This document shows positions 7,445-13,422 of a stretch of 13,422 nucleotides of DNA, piece after piece. The notes under the pieces are model-generated. The model made no database searches. It was not told the DNA's origin and worked only from the letters and a program-made list of their open reading frames with translations. The stretch spans positions 1 through 13,422 of the forward strand of contig NZ_CAMLHF010000160.1 of assembly GCF_946479715.1 (NCBI RefSeq), in the 5' to 3' direction. Both the position numbers and the translations under genes were made by a program. Source of the stretch: an uncultured Pedobacter sp. (GTDB taxonomy: Bacteria > Bacteroidota > Bacteroidia > Sphingobacteriales > Sphingobacteriaceae). Numbering within the stretch: position 1 is the first letter of the stretch; each line of letters starts with the position of its first letter.

Positions 7445-8077
7445 ATGAGCTTAATAGAAGCCTTAAACTGGCGATATGCCACAAAAAAAATGAATGGTGA
7501 AAAAGTTTCACAAGATAAAGTTGATCAGATTCTGACAGCTGCACACTTAGCACCAACATCATCAGGTTTACAACCATTTAAAATTATAGTTGTTACCAAT
7601 CCTGAGCTAAAAGAAAAAATTAAGGCTGTAGCTTATGGACAATCCCAGATTACTGATTGTTCTCATTTATTAATCTTTGCGGCCTGGGACAACTATACCG
7701 AAGAGCGTATCAAGGCGGTTTTTAGTCGGACCAACAATGAGCGTGGCCTGCCAGACTCAGCAACAGCAGATTATGTAAATAATTTGGTTGGTATTTATAC
7801 AGCAAAAACTGAAGAAGAAAACTTCCACCATGCAGCTAAACAATCTTATATTGGTTTTGGAGTTGCATTAACAGAAGCTGCTATATTGAAAGTAGATGCT
7901 ACCCCAATGGAAGGTTTTGATCCGGCAAAAGTTGATGAATTATTAGGTTTAAGAGAACAAGGATTGCGTAGTACAACTTTACTCCCATTAGGATACAGAG
8001 ATGCAGCCGGCGATTGGCTTGTAAACCTTAAAAAGGTTCGCACCCCTTTACAAGATTTTGTAATTGAATTCAAATAA
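7445..8077 (+). CDS. NfsB-type FMN-dependent NAD(P)H nitroreductase
   Basis: A 210-residue cytoplasmic flavoprotein of the nitroreductase superfamily, close in length to NfsB (217). The N-terminal FMN-binding segment RYATKK is at 10-15, with R10 and K14 equivalent to the NfsB phosphate contacts. LAPTSSGLQPFKI (35-47), the dimer-core helix AAKQSYIGFGVALTEAA (130-146), LLPLGYRDAAGDW (179-191) and the basic KKVR near 196-199 complete the pattern. These enzymes reduce nitroaromatics, quinones or other electrophiles in two-electron steps; the natural substrate here is unknown. A GTG at 7409 is in frame, but the homologous N-terminus MSLIEALNWRYATKK begins at 7445, where the leader is A-rich without a Shine-Dalgarno site. 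It stands alone, with its own promoter and terminator. Confidence 0.92.
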   Translation: MSLIEALNWRYATKKMNGEKVSQDKVDQILTAAHLAPTSSGLQPFKIIVVTNPELKEKIKAVAYGQSQITDCSHLLIFAAWDNYTEERIKAVFSRTNNERGLPDSATADYVNNLVGIYTAKTEEENFHHAAKQSYIGFGVALTEAAILKVDATPMEGFDPAKVDELLGLREQGLRSTTLLPLGYRDAAGDWLVNLKKVRTPLQDFVIEFK

Positions 8078-8087
8078 CATAGAAGTT

Positions 8088-8104
8088 GCTGAATTAGATT
8101 CAGC
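8088..8104 (+). repeat. Short hairpin just after the nitroreductase stop codon
   Basis: GCTGAAT (8088-8094) and ATTCAGC (8098-8104) form a perfect 7-bp stem around TAG, 10 bases after the stop codon. An A-run follows instead of a T-run, so it may stabilise the mRNA end while the next hairpin terminates. Confidence 0.4.
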
Positions 8105-8121
8105 GTAACAAAAAAATTAAG

Positions 8122-8155
8122 AAGATCCTGAAACCATATTCAGGGTCTTTTTTTT
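8122..8155 (+). terminator. Rho-independent terminator of the nitroreductase gene
   Basis: AGATCCTGAA (8123-8132) pairs with TTCAGGGTCT (8139-8148), with one G-U pair and a 6-base loop, followed by a run of T. This is the classic form and the right orientation. Confidence 0.88.
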
Positions 8156-8273
8156 GTCTTAATACCCTGTATTAAATAGCAATGATATGTCAAAATATGT
8201 TAAAGATGCATGGTAACTAACCTATTCAATTCATAAATGAATATATTAGCATGATTAACAGCATACCATTTTG

Positions 8274-10994
8274 ATGAGATTCGTAAAATTTGTAATTGCC
8301 CTAATATTATTTTCAACTGCATTGCAGCTTTCTTCATATGCACAGCAAGACAGTATTGTTTTAGATAACATAATGAACAAATCTAAAAAACTTGCGGAAG
8401 AACGTCCGACAGAAAGAGTTTATGTTCATTTCGATAAACCTTATTATAGCGTAGCTGATACCATATGGTTTAAAACGTATTTAACAATGGAACAAAATCT
8501 TCCTTCCATACTAAGTAAAATCGTTTATGTTGATGTAATAAACAGTAGTGATTCTTTAGTTCAAACCATAAAACTACCCGTTGTAAAAGGCGTGGCTGCA
8601 GGGAATATACCCCTTACCCCTGGCACTTACAAACAAGGAAACTACTATATAAAAGCATATACTTTATGGATGCTAAACTTTGGAGAAGACTTTTTCTTTA
8701 GCAAAACCATCCCTGTAGGCGAGGCAATTGATAAACAATTGATTACTCATTTTAGCTATAAAACTACTCAAACGGATAAAAACCAAAACATTGAAGCAAT
8801 AGTCCAATTCAAAAACAGTGAGAACATTGCTCAGGCAAATAAAACAGTAAACTGGAGGGTAACTTCTAATTTTGATGTAGTTAGTAAAGGCAAAGGCACT
8901 ACCGATCAGAATGGAATTTTAAGGATAAAGATTGATTCCCGGAAAGAACCCATCACAAGTGGAGAACTTATAACCGACATGACTTTAAGCGAAACGAATA
9001 TAGTTACTTCGAACTTCAAGCTTAAACCTGCTAAAAGTGCCAACGATGTTCAATTTTTCCCGGAAGGCGGAGATTTAATTATCGGTGTAGCCACAAGAAT
9101 TGCTTTTAAGGCCATCAGCGGATCAGGACTCGGCGTTGAATTAAAAGGTACAATTACTGACAATGGGGGCAATACGCTTACCAATTTTACTTCAAGCCAT
9201 TTAGGGATGGGCTCCTTTTATCTGAATGCAGAGAATAATAAAGTATACACCGCAAATATTACGTTTAAAGACGGTACCACTAAGAGCATCGAATTACCAA
9301 AGCCAGTGGCCTCTGGCATTACACTCCAGGTAACCAATACAGATCCATTAGCTTTAGGCATTAAAATATTTGCCAATGAAGCCTATTTTGAAGCGAACAA
9401 AGGAAAAATGGTATTCATTGTAGGATCCAATGGTGGAATTGTTTACTACGCAGCAAAAACCAAGTTAAATAGCCTGGTTACAAATGCCAAAATTCCGAAA
9501 GATAAATTCCCGGCAGGCATCACTCAAATTACTCTTTTCTCTGAAGCAGGTGATCCTGTGAGTGAAAGATTGGCATTCAACTATCCAAAAAGCACCATAA
9601 ATGTATCTTTAAAAACTGATCTGGCAGCCTATAAGCCTAGGCAAAAGGTCAAAATGACTGTTACAGCAAAAAACGGTGCAGTACCTATTGAAGGAAATTA
9701 TTCTATCTCTGTTACCGATGATCAAAAAGTTCCTGTTAATGAAGATAATGAAATAACTATTTTAAGTTCTCTATTACTAACCTCTGATTTAAAAGGTTAC
9801 GTTGAAAAACCAAACTATTATTTCAATAAGCCGGATGAGAAAAAAATAAGTGACCTGGATGTACTTATGCTTACACAAGGTTACCGTCGTTTTAATTTTA
9901 AAGATATCATGACCGGGCCACTCACACCGCTTACCTTATTACCTGAACAAGATATGAGAATCACAGGTACATTAAGAGATCGTACAGGTATGCCTGTTAG
10001 AAAAGGCGCATTAAGATTAACCGTTACAGGAAGTAAATATTCTGCAGAGGCATTAACCAACAACACAGGTGTATTTGCGTTCCCTAACCTTAACATTCCA
10101 GATTCATCAGAAGTAGTAATAAATGCAAAATATAACGCCAATGGCTCAAGCTTAATGATATTACTTGATGGTCAAATGGCCCCTCCTGTTTCAAAAAATC
10201 CTAAACAAATTGACGAGATTGTTAATATAGACAGCGCATTAGCGCCTTATTTAAACAACAGTAAAAAACAATATAGCTACCTCCGTACGCTTAAAGAGGT
10301 AAAAATTGAAGGCGCTAAGGCCAAAAGACCAAGCCACGCAGATTATCCATCTTTATCCGGATTGAGCAATATTACCGGAACAACAATAGATGGCGATCGT
10401 TTCCAAGGATGTAACACATTCGCATTATGTTTGCAAACACAGGCAATGGGCCTAACTTTCTTTGAGAATAATTTCTATGTAACCAGAGATTATAATCAAG
10501 GGAACAAAACACCGGTTCAGATTTTCATCAATGGTACACCTAGCGATTATTTTGCACTAACCGCAGTTCAATCTTCAGAAGTTGAATCTGTAGAGATATT
10601 TCCAAGGGATGAACTAGGCACAGTAAACAGACTTTACGGCACCAACGGAGTATTGGTTGTGAACATGAAAAAAGCTCCTAAAGGTACAAAAATGAGTTTA
10701 GCAGAATTTAAAAAACTTATGCCCGAAGCCAACCTGTTAAAGTTTAGCCCTAAAGGGTTTAGTACACAAAGAGAATTCTATTCACCTAAATATGTAAATG
10801 CAGCCAGCACTTATAATTTTAATGATTTACGCAGTACGATTTATTGGAATCCTAAAGCAATTACGGATACAACAGGTGTATTATCGTTAGATTATTATAA
10901 TGGTGATGGAAATGGCACCTATAGAGCTGTAATTGAAGGGGTAGACAAAGACGGAAATATATACCGCTCCGTCTACCGTTATACGGTTAAATAA
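8274..10994 (+). CDS. Exported MG2/carboxypeptidase-regulatory-like/TonB-plug protein without a barrel
   Basis: A 906-residue exported protein of a large Bacteroidota family, function unknown. The signal peptide is MRFVKFVIALILFSTALQ plus LSSYA, with cleavage before Gln24. A macroglobulin MG2-like domain follows (about 44-150) with the signature RVYVHFDKPYYSVADTIWFK near 48-67. A conserved FFPEGGDLI block is at 261-269 and a GMGSFYLNAE strand pair near 311-320. A carboxypeptidase-regulatory-like fold lies at about 560-635 (ITGTLRDRTGMPVRKG). A TonB-receptor plug-like segment spans about 690-800, with VESVEIFPRDELGTV and LYGTNGVLVVNMKKAPKG. The end, NDLRSTIYWNP to GTYRAVIEGVDKDG, is typical of the family. 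No receptor barrel follows. Cys713 and Cys719 could form a disulfide. An in-frame TTG at 8271 is ignored in favour of ATG 8274. A periplasmic or outer-membrane surface role is inferred. Confidence 0.82.
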   Translation: MRFVKFVIALILFSTALQLSSYAQQDSIVLDNIMNKSKKLAEERPTERVYVHFDKPYYSVADTIWFKTYLTMEQNLPSILSKIVYVDVINSSDSLVQTIKLPVVKGVAAGNIPLTPGTYKQGNYYIKAYTLWMLNFGEDFFFSKTIPVGEAIDKQLITHFSYKTTQTDKNQNIEAIVQFKNSENIAQANKTVNWRVTSNFDVVSKGKGTTDQNGILRIKIDSRKEPITSGELITDMTLSETNIVTSNFKLKPAKSANDVQFFPEGGDLIIGVATRIAFKAISGSGLGVELKGTITDNGGNTLTNFTSSHLGMGSFYLNAENNKVYTANITFKDGTTKSIELPKPVASGITLQVTNTDPLALGIKIFANEAYFEANKGKMVFIVGSNGGIVYYAAKTKLNSLVTNAKIPKDKFPAGITQITLFSEAGDPVSERLAFNYPKSTINVSLKTDLAAYKPRQKVKMTVTAKNGAVPIEGNYSISVTDDQKVPVNEDNEITILSSLLLTSDLKGYVEKPNYYFNKPDEKKISDLDVLMLTQGYRRFNFKDIMTGPLTPLTLLPEQDMRITGTLRDRTGMPVRKGALRLTVTGSKYSAEALTNNTGVFAFPNLNIPDSSEVVINAKYNANGSSLMILLDGQMAPPVSKNPKQIDEIVNIDSALAPYLNNSKKQYSYLRTLKEVKIEGAKAKRPSHADYPSLSGLSNITGTTIDGDRFQGCNTFALCLQTQAMGLTFFENNFYVTRDYNQGNKTPVQIFINGTPSDYFALTAVQSSEVESVEIFPRDELGTVNRLYGTNGVLVVNMKKAPKGTKMSLAEFKKLMPEANLLKFSPKGFSTQREFYSPKYVNAASTYNFNDLRSTIYWNPKAITDTTGVLSLDYYNGDGNGTYRAVIEGVDKDGNIYRSVYRYTVK

Positions 10995-11000
10995 TTAGCG

Positions 11001-12548
11001 TTATTGCCCGTTATTTTCTGTCTCTTCGTGTTCGCATTTGATGCCGGCTTCCGTCATTTTCCAAACGGTGAACTCACTGTTTGAATCATGATCGCAATCC
11101 CAATAGCCATAACCATCCAGGTAACGGCTAAAATCTTTGCTTATGTTTAACCTGGTTCCAACAGGAACTTTTAATGTAAGCTCAACCTCTTGTCCGCGCC
11201 AATTCCCTGCTTTAACAAACTGCAACATTGGACTGAAGGTTAGTAAAGAATCATGCTGCAGGAAATCGTAATGGATATTCTGCGCATTTTTTAATGCCAT
11301 TTCAAAAGTCCTACCCCTCGCTTTATAATATTGGCTCAAAGAGGGCTTTCCATTTTCACTTCTCTCAATATTTAACCTGATGTTCCTTGGCGCATCAAAG
11401 TTATGATCAAGATCAGTTAAAATTCTGCGCCCATTGTAATTTCCAGGATCAATGCTGTAACGTAAACTGTCTTCTTTTGTGAAGAATCTTGTTCTATCAA
11501 TATTTAACGTATATGTCTGATATGGTTTCACTTCACTCACTTGTGTAAATTCAGCACCTTCTTTAAACTCAGATCCAATTTTAACCACATAAAATGAAGT
11601 CACCGCCACACCTGCAAGCCAGATAATTAACAGCCCAAATGAAAGTGACTTATTAACTGGTCTGCTGTTAAAAGCTACCCGGATAGAAAAAAGAACAAGG
11701 GCAAGAACCGGAATCATAAAAACTAAAAAAGCTGCAATAGCCGAAGCAGTTATATACTCATGATTTATGATGTTGAGCGGGAACATCTGATAAACATTTG
11801 AATCCCACATACCTAGTAAAGCTGCCAGGGCTACAATAAGGAATAAAATAATCAATGATCCAAAAGCAATAATACCAGCGGCGATAATTTTGAATATAAC
11901 CTTACCGGTTCCATTAATAAAATTACCCAAAACATCAAGGAACTCAGCTATAAAGCCTCTGGACTGATGTACCAAGGGCTGCAGATAACTATTAGCAAAA
12001 CCTTTTAAGTTTGCTTCCTCGCCTCTCATTGTCATTTTCTCAGCTTTAGTAACAGCTCTCGGTATCATAATCCACAATACAACGTACGCTAATATTCCAG
12101 ATCCGCCCAGAAAAATTGTGGCAATAGCTATAAGTCTAACTAAGCGTGATTCTACATCCAGATAGTGGCTTAAGCCAGAACATACACCGGCAATCATTGC
12201 CTGATCCGTATCTCGGTAAAGTTTTTTCACACTAAAATGAGGAGGGGCAACATACTCTTGAGTTTCCTCTTCTTCTTCTTCCGACGACTCAAAATCTTTA
12301 ACTGAACCCATCTGGGCAGTAACTACCTGAACGTCCTGAATATTAATCACCTGCCTTTGCTGATTGGTCAATATTTCTGCAAACATCTCTGCAATTCTAT
12401 TTTCTATATCAGTTACAATTTCAAAATCATCGGCATTCTTTGCAAAATGCTGTTTTACTTCATTTAAGTAAACCGTAAGCATTTCATAGGCATCCTCTTC
12501 TATATGAATGATGGAGTTGCCAATATTTATGTTGAGTGTCTTCTTCAT
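11001..12548 (-). CDS. PspC-domain membrane protein with long C-terminal extracytoplasmic region
   Basis: A 515-residue inner-membrane protein, much longer than classical PspC (about 120). The N-terminal 85 residues are a soluble domain often seen ahead of PspC in Bacteroidota. An acidic stretch (SSEEEEEE, 88-95) follows, then the PspC domain at about 106-165 (KKLYRDTDQAMIAGVCSGLSHYL-type start, LVRLIAIATIFLGG membrane segment, ending WIMIPRA). Further membrane helices lie at about 215-248, 265-292 and 300-322. The last 190 residues are beta-rich and probably outside the membrane, with cysteines at 485 and 505. PspC proteins sense or relay envelope stress. The ATG overlaps the padR stop as TAATG, so the two are translationally coupled, and PadR likely controls it. 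The stop codon lies 6 bases from that of the convergent 906-residue gene. Confidence 0.9.
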   Translation of the reverse strand: MKKTLNINIGNSIIHIEEDAYEMLTVYLNEVKQHFAKNADDFEIVTDIENRIAEMFAEILTNQQRQVINIQDVQVVTAQMGSVKDFESSEEEEEETQEYVAPPHFSVKKLYRDTDQAMIAGVCSGLSHYLDVESRLVRLIAIATIFLGGSGILAYVVLWIMIPRAVTKAEKMTMRGEEANLKGFANSYLQPLVHQSRGFIAEFLDVLGNFINGTGKVIFKIIAAGIIAFGSLIILFLIVALAALLGMWDSNVYQMFPLNIINHEYITASAIAAFLVFMIPVLALVLFSIRVAFNSRPVNKSLSFGLLIIWLAGVAVTSFYVVKIGSEFKEGAEFTQVSEVKPYQTYTLNIDRTRFFTKEDSLRYSIDPGNYNGRRILTDLDHNFDAPRNIRLNIERSENGKPSLSQYYKARGRTFEMALKNAQNIHYDFLQHDSLLTFSPMLQFVKAGNWRGQEVELTLKVPVGTRLNISKDFSRYLDGYGYWDCDHDSNSEFTVWKMTEAGIKCEHEETENNGQ

Positions 12549-12913
12549 TACTTATTAATATTTATTTGGTCGTTGGTATCATTATCTGCAACTTTCTTTG
12601 AAGTATTTATTGCGTACGACAGTTCCTGCCACGTAGCGTCGAGTTGGCTAAGTATCGATTTACCTTTTTCTGTAAGCAAATAATATTTTCTGGGTGGACC
12701 AGAGGTAGATTCTACCCAATTATAGCTCAACAGGCCATTATTTTTTAAGCGGGTCAGCAAAGGGTACAATGTCCCCTCAACAACAAGCAATCTTGCTGAT
12801 TTCAACTCAGCTATAATATCCGAGGCATAAATCTCGCCCCTGGATATGATAAGAAGCACACAGTATTCCAGTATGCCCTTTCGCATTTGCGTTTGCGTAT
12901 TTTCTGCTATCAT
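12548..12913 (-). CDS. PadR family transcriptional regulator
   Basis: A 121-residue winged-helix regulator of the PadR family, in the short subfamily. Residues 11-25 (RKGILEYCVLLIISR) form helix 1. The recognition region is VVEGTLYPLLTRLKNNGLL (44-62), with the GTLYPLLxRL signature. The wing is GPPRKYYLLTEKG (72-84), followed by a dimerisation helix about 86-104 and a polar tail. Effector ligands of this family vary and none is predicted. It is the first gene of a two-gene operon with the PspC protein, sharing one base at TAATG. Its promoter lies immediately upstream with a -7 box only 5 bases from ATG 12913, so the transcript may be nearly leaderless. Met10 (12886) is an alternative start. 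An inverted repeat over the promoter suggests autoregulation. Confidence 0.95.
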   Translation of the reverse strand: MIAENTQTQMRKGILEYCVLLIISRGEIYASDIIAELKSARLLVVEGTLYPLLTRLKNNGLLSYNWVESTSGPPRKYYLLTEKGKSILSQLDATWQELSYAINTSKKVADNDTNDQININK

Positions 12914-12917
12914 AATA

Positions 12918-12949
12918 CAAAGTTATATGTTTTATATAGTAATATGCAA
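12918..12949 (-). promoter_or_regulatory. padR-pspC promoter
   Basis: On the minus strand, TTG (12949-12947), a 21-base spacer, then TAACTTTG (12925-12918) match the Bacteroidota -33/-7 consensus TTG...TAnnTTTG exactly. The predicted start falls about 7 bases on, at or near the A of ATG 12913. Confidence 0.65.
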
Positions 12950-12968
12950 TACATAGTACTGTATAAAA
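12930..12968. promoter_or_regulatory. Candidate operator: 12-bp inverted repeat in the padR promoter
   Basis: TTTTATATAGTA (12930-12941) and TACTGTATAAAA (12957-12968) are inverted arms matching at 11 of 12 positions, with a 15-base spacer that contains the -33 TTG. Position over the promoter suggests binding by the PadR encoded next door; PadR proteins commonly repress their own genes. The arms are AT-rich, so chance cannot be excluded. Confidence 0.4.
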
Positions 12969-13159
12969 ATAAAAATATGCTACATCTTACTGATTTACAG
13001 ACAAATAATTTTAAATGAAAGATATGACTATACCCGAAAAACTGGGAATTGAGCAGAGATATCAACGAAAAATCAAAGTTATTAACATTTTAACCTCTGA
13101 ATGCTAATTTGGCTCACAGTTTGCAATAATCAATACATCTACTTGAAAACCATCTATCT

Positions 13160-13318
13160 ATGTTAACAAAAACTTTTTCCTTAATTAATATATTCGCCAG
13201 GCGAAAAGAGGAGGCACCCCCTAAAGAATTGACCAGAAAACAATGGATAACTGCCGATCGAATTGTAATGATTGTTCTTTTTGCCAGTGCTATTATTGGC
13301 GCTATTCTTTTTTCTTAA
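13160..13318 (+). CDS. Small single-pass membrane protein, 52 residues
   Basis: An ATG at 13160 opens 52 codons ending in TAA at 13316-13318. The product has a basic, polar N-terminal half (LINIFARRKEEAPPKELTRK) and one hydrophobic helix at about 35-52 (IVMIVLFASAIIGAILFS) that runs to the C-terminus, as in a tail-anchored protein with the N-terminus in the cytoplasm. I do not recognise a family. The charge pattern, codon usage like the neighbours, and the exact abutment of its stop with the stop of the convergent gene at 13319 favour a real gene. No Shine-Dalgarno site or clear -7 box was seen. The gap between padR and this gene holds only the padR promoter and a short unsupported frame. Confidence 0.55.
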   Translation: MLTKTFSLINIFARRKEEAPPKELTRKQWITADRIVMIVLFASAIIGAILFS

Positions 13319-13422
13319 TTACAACAGCAGCGTATCTATTCTGTGCGCTTGTACCCTATCTTGATATTCGGACCAGGTATAAATGGTAAAATGTCCATCT
13401 TGAGACGCCACCAATGCCGTTG
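13319..13422 (-). CDS. C-terminal end of an unidentified protein (cut by window edge)
   Basis: Leftward frame open from the right edge of the window to TAA at 13321-13319, giving the last 33 residues of a protein ending DGHFTIYTWSEYQDRVQAHR followed by IDTLLL. The other two frames on this strand contain stops. The amino-acid pattern looks like coding sequence, with alternating strand residues, but is too short to assign a family. Its stop codon directly abuts the stop of the rightward 52-residue gene with no spacer, so neither gene has room for a terminator between them. Confidence 0.65.
   Translation of the reverse strand, partial: TALVASQDGHFTIYTWSEYQDRVQAHRIDTLLL

Noticed and set aside
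8271..8273. TTG start for the 906-residue protein
   Set aside because: The next codon is ATG and gives the same signal peptide; ATG is far more likely.
13015..13107. 30-codon frame beginning ATG AAA GAT ATG between padR and the small membrane protein gene
   Set aside because: Too short, no ribosome binding site or promoter, no domain-like pattern; likely chance.

Overview
The window looks like ordinary chromosome of a Bacteroidota bacterium, most likely a member of the Sphingobacteriaceae (Pedobacter-like). The base composition is AT-rich. Shine-Dalgarno sites are mostly absent. Several promoters carry the Bacteroidota -7 box TAnnTTTG. The gene content fits too: an outer-membrane beta-barrel protein, an MG2/TonB-plug protein without a barrel, a GH3-C/beta-lactamase hybrid, and a PadR-PspC pair. 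I see no tRNA, rRNA, CRISPR array, transposase or phage gene. The genus is inferred from protein style, not from a marker gene.

Left part (1-4330): the 5' five-sixths of mutL runs leftward off the window edge. Divergent from it is a secreted serine hydrolase of the beta-lactamase family whose N-terminal part resembles the C-terminal domain of family 3 glycosidases. Next comes a secreted, very methionine-rich DUF1579 protein. It ends at a bidirectional terminator shared with the convergent 2-oxoglutarate/Fe(II) oxygenase gene.

Middle part (4337-8155): a leftward isopenicillin-N-synthase-like oxygenase, a rightward exported methionine sulfoxide reductase (MsrA), a leftward outer-membrane beta-barrel gene, and a rightward NfsB-type nitroreductase. 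Strong hairpins separate the convergent ends. An unusual double palindrome lies at 6180-6244. Three of these genes (oxygenase, MsrA, nitroreductase) do redox chemistry, but they do not form an operon.

Right part (8274-13422): a 906-residue exported protein with macroglobulin-like, carboxypeptidase-regulatory-like and TonB-plug-like segments converges with a leftward two-gene operon, padR-pspC, whose cistrons overlap as TAATG. The padR promoter is the clearest in the window. It sits almost on the start codon and contains a 12-bp inverted repeat that could be a PadR operator. At the edge, a previously uncalled 52-residue single-pass membrane protein abuts, with no spacer, the 3' end of a leftward gene cut by the window end.

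I find no unmistakably new multi-gene system. The points most worth a second look are the truncated GH3-C/serine hydrolase architecture, the methionine-rich protein near an exported MsrA, the double palindrome after msrA, the padR control region, and the small membrane protein.
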